A program made the translations under genes and the position numbers. Of a stretch of 64,000 nucleotides of DNA, positions 25,576-36,564 are shown one piece after another. Positions within the stretch are counted from its first letter, which is position 1. Every line of letters starts with the position of its first letter. The notes under the pieces are model-generated. The model had not been told where the DNA came from and searched no databases. It saw only the letters and a program-made list of their open reading frames with translations. The DNA comes from CAVYGM01 sp963768025. Its GTDB lineage: Bacteria; Bacteroidota; Bacteroidia; Cytophagales; Spirosomataceae. Location of the stretch: contig CAVYGM010000011.1 in NCBI GenBank assembly GCA_963768025.1, positions 422,895 to 486,894 of the forward strand, written 5' to 3'.

Positions 25576-26187
25576 TCATTGCCTATCGTATACGAGCTTC
25601 ATCGTGTTCTCGCGGGAGATTGAGCTCGCGTTGACCTGGACAGAAATAGACCTTCCATCGTTAATCAACTTCCATACCTCTGTTACTTTAAAATCTGGTT
25701 CCTCAGCAATTGTAGCAAAAGATCTAACCGAAATAACAGTCATCGTTTGGCCATCATCTGACCACCTTGCGGTAGACTCTTCCCTGGGGCTTCCGACAAC
25801 AATAGCTTCTCTTTCTTTACCATCGAAGGTCAGTTTCTCTTGTCTTGGAACCAGCTCGCCGCCAATAGAAGGGCTGGGTACATCTACAGTTAGAAAATCT
25901 GCCTGTTCGGTTATTTTCATTGTTTTAGAACGGACATGATCATGATTCCCTCCGAAAATACAAATAGGAAAATTTTCAATACGGTCACTTTTCGATTCAT
26001 TCAATTTCCATTCACCAGAAAAGTTGGCGCGAGTTGCAGCCGCATTTGGTAGTCGGTAGGAGGTGATTACGCTATTGGTTTCGGAATTACTAGTTCCTGT
26101 TGATAGGTTATTTCTGTTTTGTGCTTTCCAGGCGGTGCCAAAAACAATCAGCAAGACCAAAGCGTATGAATGTACGGATTTCATCAT
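25576..26187 (-). CDS. Exported hypothetical protein with lipocalin-like FSGEWKLNESKS motif
   Basis: A 203-residue exported protein. A signal segment (KSVHSYALVLLIVFGTAWKAQ) is followed by a Ser/Asn-rich linker, then NFSGEWKLNESKSD, a motif shared by many secreted Bacteroidota and Acidobacteriota proteins with a small beta-barrel. The rest is beta-rich (LTVDVPSPSIGGE, KLTFDGKEREAIVVGS, WSDDGQTMTVISVRS) and ends VYDRQ. No catalytic residues stand out. Function unknown. It stands alone, convergent with the polytopic membrane gene. Confidence 0.62.
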   Translation of the reverse strand: MMKSVHSYALVLLIVFGTAWKAQNRNNLSTGTSNSETNSVITSYRLPNAAATRANFSGEWKLNESKSDRIENFPICIFGGNHDHVRSKTMKITEQADFLTVDVPSPSIGGELVPRQEKLTFDGKEREAIVVGSPREESTARWSDDGQTMTVISVRSFATIAEEPDFKVTEVWKLINDGRSISVQVNASSISRENTMKLVYDRQ

Positions 26188-26926
26188 TTTCCCTTTTTTA
26201 TAACCAATTGATTTTAATAAATCTAACTATTTTTATGCTGAGTTTTCGTTAGTGACTTTTAAAAGGATGTTAACGTTATGTTAAAGTTGATTGGGGCAAC
26301 TTTTTGCAACTCTACCCTGTGATTCGGCAACCTCGTGCAGCCATGTTTAATGGCTTAGAGACAGCTATCCGATGCAGTAAGTTGCACGAAGTAGGGATAT
26401 TTTTTGAGAAAAATGCTTAGTCTATATGGATCAGGAAACTGATATCCAATTGAATTGCTGTACAACACCGAACCATTCACAGGAATAAACAATGCTATTC
26501 AGGATTACTGGTACGCAAAGCCCGCAAAATACGATGCCGGAAGCTGTCTGTGCAGGAGTTTGAGAATCGAGGTAATTATAAAAAACTGCAATACGCTCGT
26601 ACCTACATTAATTTCATGGATGGTTTTTGTTCCCAACAAAAAATCTTTGTAGCCCTTCCGTTAGATAGGGTGCTCGTCAAATTCTTCATAAACCAGGATT
26701 CGGGGAATAGTTACTGCCTTTTCCATACTGCATCTAGTTTTTCCAAAAAAACGAAAATCAGGGGTGATTACTTAATTGAGGCCACTTCTAGACAGTACCT
26801 AAACTGTTTCTGAAAAAACACCCAAACTGGTGGGTTCCCCCATAAACTTCCCCAAAACATTACCCTTTTCCTTATCTTTGCCCCTTAAAATCAGCCCGAC
26901 GGGCTATTCAGGATCAGCAAAGCTAT
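26188..26926. other. 739-base gap without a convincing gene
   Basis: Only short frames without start, signal or family resemblance are present. One stretch around 26500-26640 on the plus strand (reading LSVQEFENRGNYKKLQYA) looks mildly protein-like and may be a decayed remnant. The right end holds the valS promoter. Confidence 0.5.
26873..26880 (+). promoter_or_regulatory. -7 element of valS
   Basis: TATCTTTG is a perfect TAnnTTTG and lies 46 bases before the valS ATG. A -33 TTG at the usual spacing is not evident. Confidence 0.5.
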
Positions 26927-29547
26927 ATGATTTCTAAAACCTATTCGCCGCAGGAAATAGAAGATAAGTGGTACCAGTACTGGATCGAGAACCGCTATTT
27001 TAACTCCAAGCCCAACCCCGACAAGGAGCCCTACACCATCGTGATTCCGCCGCCCAACGTGACGGGCGTGCTGCACATGGGCCACATGCTCAACAATACC
27101 ATTCAGGACATTCTGGTGCGCAAGGCCCGCATGGAAGGCAAGGAAGCCTGCTGGGTGCCCGGCACCGACCACGCCTCCATTGCCACCGAAGCCAAGGTGG
27201 TGGCGATGCTCAAAGAGCGCGGCATCAGCAAGAAGGACCTGACCCGTGATGAGTTTCTGGAATACTGCTGGGAATGGACGCACAAGTACGGCGGCATCAT
27301 TCTGCAGCAGCTCCGCAAGCTGGGGGCTTCCTGCGATTGGGACCGTACCCGCTTTACGATGGAACCCGATCTGTACGATTCAGTAATAGATACTTTCATT
27401 GATCTGTACAACAAGGGCGATATCTACCGCGGCCACCGCATGGTGAACTGGGACCCACAGGCCCGGACTACCGTGTCGGATGAGGAGGTGATCATGAAGG
27501 AGGTGAACCAGAAACTGGTGTACCTGCGCTACGATCTGGAAGGGCAGGAAGGCAGCGTCACCATCGCCACCACCCGTCCCGAAACCATCATGGCCGACGT
27601 AGCTATCTGTGTCAATCCCACCGACGAACGCTACCAGCATCTGATTGGTAAAAAAGCCCTGATTCCGCTCATCAACCGGGCAATCCCGATTATTGCGGAC
27701 GAGTACGTGGAGATTGAGTTTGGAACGGGCTGCCTGAAAGTAACGCCCGCCCACGATACCAACGACTACGAACTGGGCAAAAAACATAACCTGCCGATCA
27801 TCGATCTGCTGGCCGAGGATGGTACCCTCAACGAAAAGGCGCAGATTCTGGTGGGGGAAGATCGCTTCGTTGCCCGCAAGAAAATCACCAAAATGCTGGA
27901 AGCATCCGGTAATCTGGTAAAGGTAGAGGAGTACCGCTCCAACGTGGGCCACTCCGAGCGTACCGATGCCGTGATCGAGCCACGGCTGTCGGAGCAGTGG
28001 TTTCTGAAAATGAAGCGCGTGAGTCAGCCAGCCTTTGAAAATGTGATGAACGACACCATTCAGCTCATTCCGCCGAAGTTCAAGAACACCTACCGGCACT
28101 GGATGGAAAACGTCCGCGACTGGAACATCAGCCGTCAGCTGTGGTGGGGACACCGGATTCCGGCTTACTACCTCAACGACGGCACGCTGATTGTGGCCAA
28201 AACCAAGCGGGAGGCCCTGCGCAAGGCACAACACGAGCGGCTGCTCTTTGCCCTCACGGAAGAAGACATCCGGCAGGACGAGGATGTACTGGATACCTGG
28301 TTTTCGTCCTGGCTGTGGCCGATCACGGTTTTTAACGGCATCAAGGAGCCCGACAACGAGGACATCAACTACTACTATCCCACCAACGACCTGGTGACGG
28401 CTCCGGAGATTCTGTTTTTCTGGGTGGCGCGCATGATCATTGCGGGCTACGAGTACAGGGGTACCTATCCGTTCAAGAATGTATACCTGACGGGTATCGT
28501 GCGCGACAAGCAGGGCCGCAAGATGTCCAAGTCGCTCGGCAACTCACCCGATCCGATTGACCTGATCGAAAAGTACGGAGCCGATGGTGTTCGGACGGGG
28601 ATGCTGTTCAGTTCGCCGGCGGGCAACGACCTACCCTACGACGAAAAACTGGTGGAGCAGGGACGGAATTTCTGCAACAAGATCTGGAATGCCTTCCGCC
28701 TGACGCAGGGCTGGGAGGTATCGGCCGAGCTGCCCGCTACCAATCAGCTGGCGATTGACTGGTTTGAGTCCAAGTTCAACCAAACGCTCACGGAGGTACT
28801 TGACCTGTTCACGAAGTTCCGGATTTCGGATGCGCTGAATGCGGTGTACAAGCTGATCTGGGACGATTTCTGCGCCCAGTACCTCGAAATGATCAAGCCC
28901 GAGTACCAGCAGCCGATTGACGCCGCTACCTACGAGGCTACCCTCGAATTTCTTCGATAAACTGATGCGCCTGACGCACCCGTTCATGCCGTTTATTACC
29001 GAAGAAATCTGGCAGAATATCGCACAGCGCGGCGAAAAGGAATCCATCTGTCTGGCTCCCTACCCACAGCCGGGAAGCGTCAATACGGCATTGCTGGCCG
29101 ACTTTGATATTCTGTTTGAAGTGGTATCGGCGATCCGGAATTTACGCAATACCAAAGGGATTGAGCCCCAAAACGGAGCTACCCCTGGCCATCCGTACCG
29201 ACTCGGAGGCGCGTTACCATACGCTGGAAGGGCTGATCCGGAAGTTGGCCAATGTGTCGGAAATTACTTACGTGAAGGAACAGGTAGAGGGCATGTCATT
29301 CCTGGTACGCTCCGACGAGTTTTTTATCAACCTGGCCGGAGAAATAGACGTAGAGGCCGAGCGCGAAACCCTGCTCAAAGAGCTGGAATACACCGAAGGC
29401 TTCCTGGCCTCGGTAGTGAAAAAACTTTCCAATGAACGCTTTGTGCAGAACGCCAAGGGCGATGTAGTTGAAAAAGAGCGTCAGAAGCAAGCTGACGCTG
29501 AGGCGAAGATCGCTACTATCAAGGAGGCGCTGGCGCGGTTGGGGTAG
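26927..29547 (+). CDS. valS: Valine--tRNA ligase, frame broken near 28948 and 29175
   Basis: Class I aminoacyl-tRNA synthetase that charges tRNA(Val), about 873 residues. The HIGH-type motif is PNVTGVLHMGHML, the editing domain includes TTRPETIMADVAI, and the second signature is GRKMSKSLGNSPDP. The anticodon-binding region shows RLTHPFMPFITEEIWQ, and the C-terminal coiled coil ends EALARLG. The frame slips at about 28948 (GAATTTCTTCGAT) and again at about 29165-29180 (CCCCAAAACGG), each time resuming in family-typical sequence. valS is normally essential and single-copy, so these are most simply sequencing or assembly errors. The zeta-like gene follows after 24 bases. Confidence 0.9.
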
Positions 29548-29571
29548 TCTTGTGTCGAAACCAAATTTTTT

Positions 29572-30144
29572 ATGCCAAATCTTTACATTATAGCGGGGTG
29601 CAACGGCGCGGGTAAAACAACGGCTTCGTATACGGTTCTTCCAGAACTCCTGGACTGTAAGGAGTTTGTCAATGCGGATGAAATTGCCAAAGGACTTTCA
29701 CCTTTTCAGCCAGAGCAGGCTTCCTTTGCAGCTGGTAGAATCATGTTGCATAGAATAAACGAGTTAATGGAAGCCGGCCAGGACTTTGCCTTTGAAACGA
29801 CTCTATCAACCAGAAGTTATGTGTCAACAGTGCATAAAGCCAAAGAGTTAGGGTATACCATAACACTTTTGTATTTCTGGCTTTCTTCGCCAGATTTAGC
29901 CATTGAACGGGTCAGCGATAGGGTACTGGAAGGAGGGCATAATATACCCGAGGATGTCATTAGGAGAAGGTATAGGAAGGGCCTGCATAATTTGTTTACC
30001 CTATTCATGCCTATTGTGGATTATTGGATTCTAATTGATAATTCTAAAAATCCATTTCGACCGATAGCTGAGGTAGTAGAACAGAGAAAAGAAGTGTATC
30101 TTGCTGACCTATGGGATCAGATAAATTTATCAGCAAATGGATAG
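29572..30144 (+). CDS. Zeta-toxin-like P-loop kinase
   Basis: A 190-residue P-loop protein of the zeta toxin / UDP-N-acetylglucosamine kinase-like group. Walker A is AGCNGAGKTT (residues 8-17), followed by FVNADEIAKGLSP (the D of the zeta-type substrate site), FAFETTLST and a basic helix VIRRRYRKG. Zeta toxins phosphorylate UDP-amino-sugars and block peptidoglycan synthesis; many short homologues of this kind are uncharacterised. It overlaps by 8 bases a small downstream frame that resembles an antitoxin, so a toxin-antitoxin pair is likely. AT-rich compared with valS upstream. Confidence 0.75.
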   Translation: MPNLYIIAGCNGAGKTTASYTVLPELLDCKEFVNADEIAKGLSPFQPEQASFAAGRIMLHRINELMEAGQDFAFETTLSTRSYVSTVHKAKELGYTITLLYFWLSSPDLAIERVSDRVLEGGHNIPEDVIRRRYRKGLHNLFTLFMPIVDYWILIDNSKNPFRPIAEVVEQRKEVYLADLWDQINLSANG

Positions 30145-30291
30145 CAAAGAAATTAAGAGAAAAAATTTTAGCTGGTCTGGAACTGTCACTTTCAAAGGCT
30201 TCTCAAAGAAAAGAGCAGAGAGGATAGGACGTTGGTGTTTGAAGAGGATGGAAAAATCATCCGGGTCAAAGCCAGAGACCTGATCAAGTAA
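30137..30291 (+). CDS. Probable antitoxin partner of the zeta-like protein, frame broken twice
   Basis: A 155-base segment that overlaps the zeta-like stop by 8 bases and encodes about 50 residues once two one-base insertions are removed, both in A-runs (about 30158-30163 and about 30195-30199). It then reads MDSKEIKRKILAGLEL, SLSRLLKEKSRED and finally LVFEEDGKIIRVKARDLIK before TAA at 30289-30291. The acidic, Lys-rich form with a C-terminal RVKAxDL resembles small proteins that accompany such kinases in Bacteroidota. It is missed by normal gene calling because no single frame is open. It is followed by a terminator. Confidence 0.5.
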
Positions 30292-30319
30292 GAAAGCGTA
30301 TAGGCAGAGTGTATAAACG

Positions 30320-30349
30320 AGCCGGAACCCATGCGTTCCGGCTTTTTTA
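30320..30349 (+). terminator. Rho-independent terminator after the zeta-like pair
   Basis: AGCCGGAAC (30320-30328) pairs perfectly with GTTCCGGCT (30335-30343), 6-base loop, followed by a T-run. Confidence 0.85.
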
Positions 30350-30390
30350 TTTCCCCTAGCTCTCCAAAAGTATAGTACCCTTCCAAGATC

Positions 30391-30425
30391 AAATAAAACA
30401 GAACGGCGATATTTCGTAGCTTTGT
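30391..30425 (+). promoter_or_regulatory. Promoter block of the fructan regulator gene, shared with the sugar transporter
   Basis: Contains a perfect -7 element TAGCTTTG (30417-30424). The 35 bases match 39920-39954 at 30 positions without gaps, including AAATAAAACAGAA and GTAGCTTTGT. Likely a common regulatory site of the fructan locus. Confidence 0.6.
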
Positions 30426-30449
30426 AGCTTGGCTTATCAAGCCATGCAA

Positions 30450-33156
30450 ATGATGCTCAGAAATACAATCACTCTTCCTGCTTGCTTTTACCCTGTCGCT
30501 TTTTTCGTGCAAAACGGAAAATACGACTACCTATGTTATTGGTTTCTCGCAATGCCTCGACAACGACGAGTGGCGCAGGACCATGGCACTGGAAATGGAG
30601 CGGGAGCTGGCTTTTCATCCCAATGTACGGATGATCATGAAAAGCGCCGGGGGAAATAGTGCCACGCAGGCGGCCCAGATCCAGGAGTTGATCGGCGAGA
30701 AGGTAGACCTCCTCATTGTATCTCCCCTGGAAGTAAAACCGCTTACCCCTACCATTGAGAAAGCGTATGACCTGGGGATTCCGGTGGTGTTGGTAGACCG
30801 CCGCACTACCTCCCAAAAGTACACGGCCTTCGTGGGGGCCGACAATACCCTGGTGGGGCAGAATGCCGGAGATTATGCCAATGTGCTGCTCAATGGCCGC
30901 GGTACGGTTCTGATCTTCGGGGAAGGGGCTAGCGCCTCGCCCACCATCGACCGGCATCAGGGCTTTGTGGAGGCCATTAAGAAATATCCCGGCCTGACTG
31001 TTGAGGCGGCTCTGATCGAAGACTGGACGCCCGAAGAGTACACCGCCGCCATCAGAAAGTACCTCGCCGGGCACCGGGAGGTTGACCTCATTTTCGGAGA
31101 AAACGACCGCCTGGCCAAAACAGCCTATGAGGTTAGCAAAGAATTGGGCCTTGACAAGGACATAAAAATTATCGGAGTTGATGGGCTGTATGGCGAAGGG
31201 CAAGGGATTGACCTGGTAGATAAAGGCGCCCTGGCGGCTACGGTTTTGTACCCTTCCGGGGGTGAAGAGGCCATCCGGATCGCCGTAGCTATTCTTTCAA
31301 ACCAACCTTTTGAAAAGGAAAACCAGCTGTTTACGACCATCATCAACAGCAATAATGTCAGGATTTTAAAGCAGCAGGCCTCCAAGCTCATTGATCAACA
31401 GGCCAACATCAAGCGGCAAACGGCCAAGATCGCCGAGCTGAATGAGATTTATGCTACCCAGAAAAACGCCCTGTACATTACCATCGCACTGCTAACGCTG
31501 GTTCTCGTCTTTGGCGGGGTGTTGTATTACCTGCTTCGGGAAAAACAGCGCTCCAACAAAATCCTGGAAGAACAAAACGAAGCCATTCTGGAACAAAAAG
31601 AGGAGATCGAGCGGGTGTCGCATCAGGCCCGGCAGGCCATCGAGGACAAAATCCGGTTTTACTCCTATATGTCGCATGAGTTCAAGACACCGCTGAGCCT
31701 GATCCTGACCCCCACCGAAGACCTGCTGGATCGCAAAGCCTACGAGCGGAAGGAGGTCATGCCCGTGCTGGCGCTGATTCAGAAAAACGCGAACCGCCTG
31801 CTCCGGCTCGTGGAGCAGATTCTCGACCTCCGCCGGATTGACGCCGGAAAAATGGAGCTTACCCTCGGTACCTATGACCTGGTGGGATTCATGCGGGAAA
31901 TCGTCGGAGATTTCAGAATGAAAGCCCAGAAAAGCCGGATAGACCTCCGGTTCATTTCGCAGCTTCCGGAGCTGGCCTATACCTTCGATGTCGAAAAACT
32001 CGATAAAGTACTGTTTAACCTGCTTTCCAATGCCTTTAAGTATACTCCTGAGGGGGGATTGATCCACGTAGCGCTGGTGCGAAAAAATGAGGCGATTGAA
32101 ATTTCGGTTACCGACAACGGGGTAGGGATGGACGGGCAGGACAAAGAGAAGGTGTTTGAGCTTTTTTATCGCGCAAATCAGAACGTATCGTTGGGTACGG
32201 GTCTGGGACTGGCCCTCACGCGCGAATTCGTTCAGCTGCATAAAGGAGAAATCGGGGTAGTTTCTGAAAAAGGGAAGGGTACTACCTTCACCATCGAGCT
32301 GCCGTATGCCGTCGGGAAACCAGTGGCAGAAATCCAGGCGCTGCCTACCCTGATCCACCCGGAGGAAGAGGTACCTATCCTGCTATCTGCCCAATCTGAT
32401 ACCGAATCTACTAGCGATACCTCTTTGGTGATTATTGAGGATAATCCCGAATTGTTGCAGTTCTTGAAAGCCAAGTTTTCCCCGAACTACCGGGTCGAAG
32501 TAGCTGCTTCTGCCGAGGAGGGGTGGGAAACCATCCTCCGAACCATCCCCGATCTGATACTAAGCGACGTAACCCTCCCCGGCCAGGACGGGTTTTTATT
32601 AACCCAAAAAATAAAAGAAGACTTCCGCACTTCCCACATCCCGGTGGTGCTGCTTACGGCCAAAGGCGGCATGGAAAGCCAGATCGAAGGTACCCGCGCG
32701 GGGGCCGATGTGTACCTTGCCAAACCCTTCAACCAGCAGCTATTGGAACAGAAGGTGAAAACCCTGCTGGACAACCGCAACCGCGTCAGGAGGCGATTCT
32801 CCAACGAGGTAACCAACCTGACCCAGGTACCCTCCGGGGAGCGCAAGTTTCTGCTCGATTTTGAACTCCTAATCGAAAAGCACCTCAAAGACAATACGCT
32901 TTCGGTCGAAAACCTGAGCCACGAACTGGGCATGTCGCGGGTGCAGCTGTACCGCAAAATTACGGCCCTGACCAATAAGAATGTCAACGACTACATAGCG
33001 GAATATAAGCTAAAAAAAGCCAAACAACTCCTGGCCGACCCCGCCCTCAACATTACCGAGATCGCTTACGAACTCGGATTCAATACCCCTAGCTACTTCA
33101 CTACCTTCTTCAAACAGAAAAGCGGCCAAACTCCCTCCGAATGGCGCAATAGTTAA
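30450..33156 (+). CDS. Hybrid two-component regulator with periplasmic sugar-binding sensor (BT1754-like), frame broken near 30478
   Basis: A one-protein phosphorelay of about 900 residues. Order: lipoprotein-like signal (LLAFTLSLFSC), a LacI/ribose-binding-type periplasmic domain (about residues 25-290, VIGFSQCLDNDEWRR, VLVDRRTTSQKYTAFVGADN), a membrane helix (ALYITIALLTLVLVFGGVL), His kinase (SHEFKTPLSLIL with the phospho-His, NAFKYTPEGG, GTGLGLAL), receiver (IIEDNPELL, SDVTLPGQDGF) and AraC DNA-binding domain (ITEIAYELGFNTPSYF). The N-terminal signal is in another frame until about 30478 (CTCTTCCTGC). In Bacteroides thetaiotaomicron the same layout (BT1754) senses fructose and controls a fructan locus; the neighbours here fit that role. 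Confidence 0.9.
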
Positions 33157-33230
33157 TGTAACATTCCTGTAAGTAGTGTTACAATTCTGATAGTCTCTTA
33201 CTTTATTCAAAATACAATTTATTGATAACC

Positions 33231-33266
33231 AAATGCTTACAAACTGAATCAAGTTTGTAAGCATTT
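33231..33266. promoter_or_regulatory. Perfect 14-base inverted repeat between regulator and susC
   Basis: AAATGCTTACAAAC and GTTTGTAAGCATTT flank an 8-base loop (TGAATCAA). It lies 75 bases after the regulator stop and 124 bases before susC. It could be a terminator of the regulator gene, though the T-run is weak, or an operator for susC. Confidence 0.5.
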
Positions 33267-33389
33267 GAATGAATCGTACAAGCTCTTGTAGGATATAAGC
33301 CCCAATTTTGATGCATCGGTTCTACGGAAATTCCTTCCTGGAAGCGACTCCCTTATGTATTCTCTTTTACTCAAAATCATTTTAGAGGT

Positions 33390-36300
33390 ATGAAAAAAAC
33401 GCTATTATCATTCATCGCGATGCTGCTGTCGTTGCAACTGGCACTGGCACAGCGGCAGGTTACCGGCACGGTGACGGCCGAGGGCTCGAAGGAACCCCTG
33501 ATCGGGGCCACGGTCATGGTTAAGGAAACAAAGTCGGGTACCCTCACCGACGTGGACGGGAAGTTCTCCATCGCGGCCCCCGAAAACGCCACCACGCTGG
33601 TTATTTCGTACATCGGGTTTACCTCCACCGAAGTATCTATTGTAGGAAAAGACAAGGTAGAGATTTCACTGGCCGAAGGCAAGGAACTGAGTGAAGTGGT
33701 GGTGGTAGGGTACACCTCTTCCAAGAAAGAAGACCTCACGGGGGCCATTGCCGTAGTGGATCTGGAACCGATCAAAAATATCAGTTCGGGTAACCCCATG
33801 CAGGCGTTGCAGGGTCGGGTACCGGGCCTCTACATCGAAAAAACCGGCTCACCCAACGGTGCCAACTCCCGCATCCTGATCCGGGGAGCCAATACGCTGG
33901 GCAATACCGACCCCCTCTATATCATTGACGGGGTACCCACCAAGCGGCCCGAGGTAATGCAAACCATGCCTTCCGGTTCTATTGAATCCATTCAGGTGCT
34001 TAAAGATGCTTCGGCTTCCTCTATCTACGGGTCCAGGGCGTCCAACGGCGTCGTGATTATCACGACCAAAAACGGCGCAAATTCCAACGGAAAGCTCAAC
34101 ATTGATTTCAATTCCAGCATTTCGGCCCAGTCGGAGAAGTACCAGCGTTTCACGATGCTCAATGCCGTGGATCGGGGCAAGGCGCTTTGGCAGGCTTCGG
34201 TCAACGACGGGGTAAACCCGGAAGACGGATACGGCTCTATCTATAATTTCGACTGGAATAAAAACTTCGCCAATCCGGTGCTGAACGGAGTTTCGGTAAA
34301 GCCTTTGGTGGGCGGCAACGCCAACATGCCCGTCGGTGATACCGACTGGCAGGACGTGATGTACAAAACGGGCATCGTGACCAACAACGAACTGGTGCTT
34401 TCGGGCGGAACAAAAACCTCCTCTCTGTCCATTGCCCTGGGCCACTACCACAACACCGGTATGCTACGCTTCACCAAGTACGACCGGTTGTCGGGCCGGA
34501 TCAATGCCCGCACCAGTGCCTTCAACAACCGCCTCAACATCGGTTCCAACATCATGCTCTCTTCGTCGAATGAAACCCTGTCCGCAAGCGACATCGGCGG
34601 CGCACTCACGCCCGGACTGGCCGTTACGCTGACGCCGACCATACCCGTATATGCGGCCGATGGTACCTACGGCGGAGCGATTGGGGCGGGCTACTCCGAC
34701 CGCAACAACCCCTTGCACATGCAGGACATCAACAGGTGGGATAATGCGCATCGCATGACCATTTTTGGAAATGTGTTTGCCGAAATCGAACCCCTCAAAA
34801 ATCTGTTTCTCAGGACGAGCCTCGGGGTAGATAACGCCAGCTTCCGATCCAAGAATATTGAGCAGGCCTTTGACGAAGGATCATTTGGTCGGACTAACAA
34901 CAGCCTGACGATAGACCAGAATAAGTTTTTGTCGCTGACTTTTTCCAATACCGCCCGCTACGATCTGGATCTGGGCAAGAGCAAGTTGAAATTCCTGGCG
35001 GGTATAGAAGCCATCCGGAATACGATTGACTTCCAGATCGCCAAAAAGGAGGGATTTGCTGTCCAGAACGAGGACTACTTTGTGCTTAGTGCCGGTACCG
35101 GCAACACCTCTGTGATAGGTACCGGCTCCGGCAGCCGCCTGTTGTCGCAGTTTGGGCGCGTTGACTACAATCTCTCCGACAAGTACCTGGCGGCGGTCAC
35201 GATCCGTCGCGACGGTTCCTCCCGTTTCGGGGCCGAAAACCGGTTTGGTATTTTCCCGGCTGCCTCCTTCGGCTGGCGCATCGATCAGGAAAATTTCATG
35301 AAGACCATAACGGCTGTCAGCAACCTGAAACTTCGTCTGGGTGTAGGCCGGGTGGGTAATCAGGAAATCGGCGACCTGGCTCGGTTTGGCCTGTACGATA
35401 CCCGCTACGGGGCAAGAGCCTCCAACTTTAACGACGGCACGGGCCATAATGGTTTCTTTGATCAGTTCTGGAACATTGGTACCGCCTATGACCTCAACGG
35501 AGCCAATACCGGCAACCTTCCTTCGGGCTTTGTATCTACTCAGGCCGAGAACCCCCGCTTGAAGTGGGAGACCACCGACGAAGTAAACGTAGGCGTTGAC
35601 TTTGGCTTTCTGAATGGCTCCATTCAGGGCTCACTGGACGTACTTTAGCCGGCAAACCAGCGACATTCTCATCAAGCCTCCGGTAGCCTCTGCCGTGGGC
35701 GAGGGACAGCTGCAGAACGCTCAACGGCGCCACCAAAACCAACAAAGGTTTTGAACTGTCGGTGGGATACTTTTCCAAGCCCAAGGGCGACTTTACGTAC
35801 AATATCATGGGAGGTATGCCCGTTTCCGCGATAAGATCACCGAACTGCCCGAAGAAGTACGCTCGGCCTACGCGGGCAACGCCATCTCTACCATCATCGG
35901 GCATTCGCAGTTTGATTTGTTTGGCTACAAAACCAATGGACTCTTCCAAACCCAGTCCGAAGTGGATGCTGCTCCCCGGCAGGTAGGGGCCGCTCCCGGC
36001 CGGATTCGGTACGTGGATACTAACAACGATGGCGAAATCAATGACCTGGATCGGGTATTCTTTGGCACTACGCTACCCGGCTTTTGAATACAATGTAAAG
36101 GTAGAGATGTACTACAAAAGCTTCGATCTGTCGGTATTCGGCTCGGGTATTGCTGGCCGGAAGGGCTTTGACATTTACACTTTCTATAACAACTTCATCC
36201 GGGGAAGAGAGAATGTAGGCCCCGGTGTATTCAATGCCTGGACGCCCGCCAATACCGGCTCCACCATCCCGGCCCTGTCGCTCTCAGACGCGAACAACGA

Positions 36301-36550
36301 GACCCGTACGTCGGATTATTTCAATGTCAACACGTCCTATTTCAAACTTCGGAATATCCAGTTGGGGTATAACCTTCCCGCTGAAGCAGTCCAAAAGATC
36401 GGCCTGAGCCGGTTGCGGATGTTCGCGATGATTGACAACCTGGCGCTGGTCAAGTCCGGGGACTTCATCGGGCCTGATCCCGAGCGGACAGACGTCAACG
36501 CCATTCCGATTCCGCGTTCATTCACCTTTGGCCTCAATGTATCATTCTAA
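33390..36550 (+). CDS. SusC-like TonB-linked outer-membrane transporter, frame broken four times near the 3' end
   Basis: About 1050 residues. Signal peptide (ends LALAQ), carboxypeptidase-regulatory-like domain (VTGTVTAEGSKEPLIGATV), plug with the SusC signature (RVPGLYIEKTGSPNGANS, ILIRGANTLGNTDPLYIIDG, ASSIYGSRASNGVVIITTK) and a 22-strand barrel ending FTFGLNVSF. The first 752 residues are in one frame; slips occur near 35640, 35725, 35822 and 36085, with recognisable SusC sequence throughout (KGFELSVGYFSK, RYVDTNNDGEINDLDRVFFG). It imports oligosaccharides with the SusD partner encoded 14 bases downstream. In this locus the substrate is expected to be a fructan or fructo-oligosaccharide. 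Confidence 0.9.
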
Positions 36551-36564
36551 AACCGACTATTCCA

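Noticed and set aside
27380..28234. Minus-strand open frame of 284 codons opposite valS
   Set aside because: Antisense shadow of a highly conserved synthetase.
31492..32358. Minus-strand open frame opposite the kinase domain of the fructan regulator
   Set aside because: Antisense shadow; no signal, start context or known motif.
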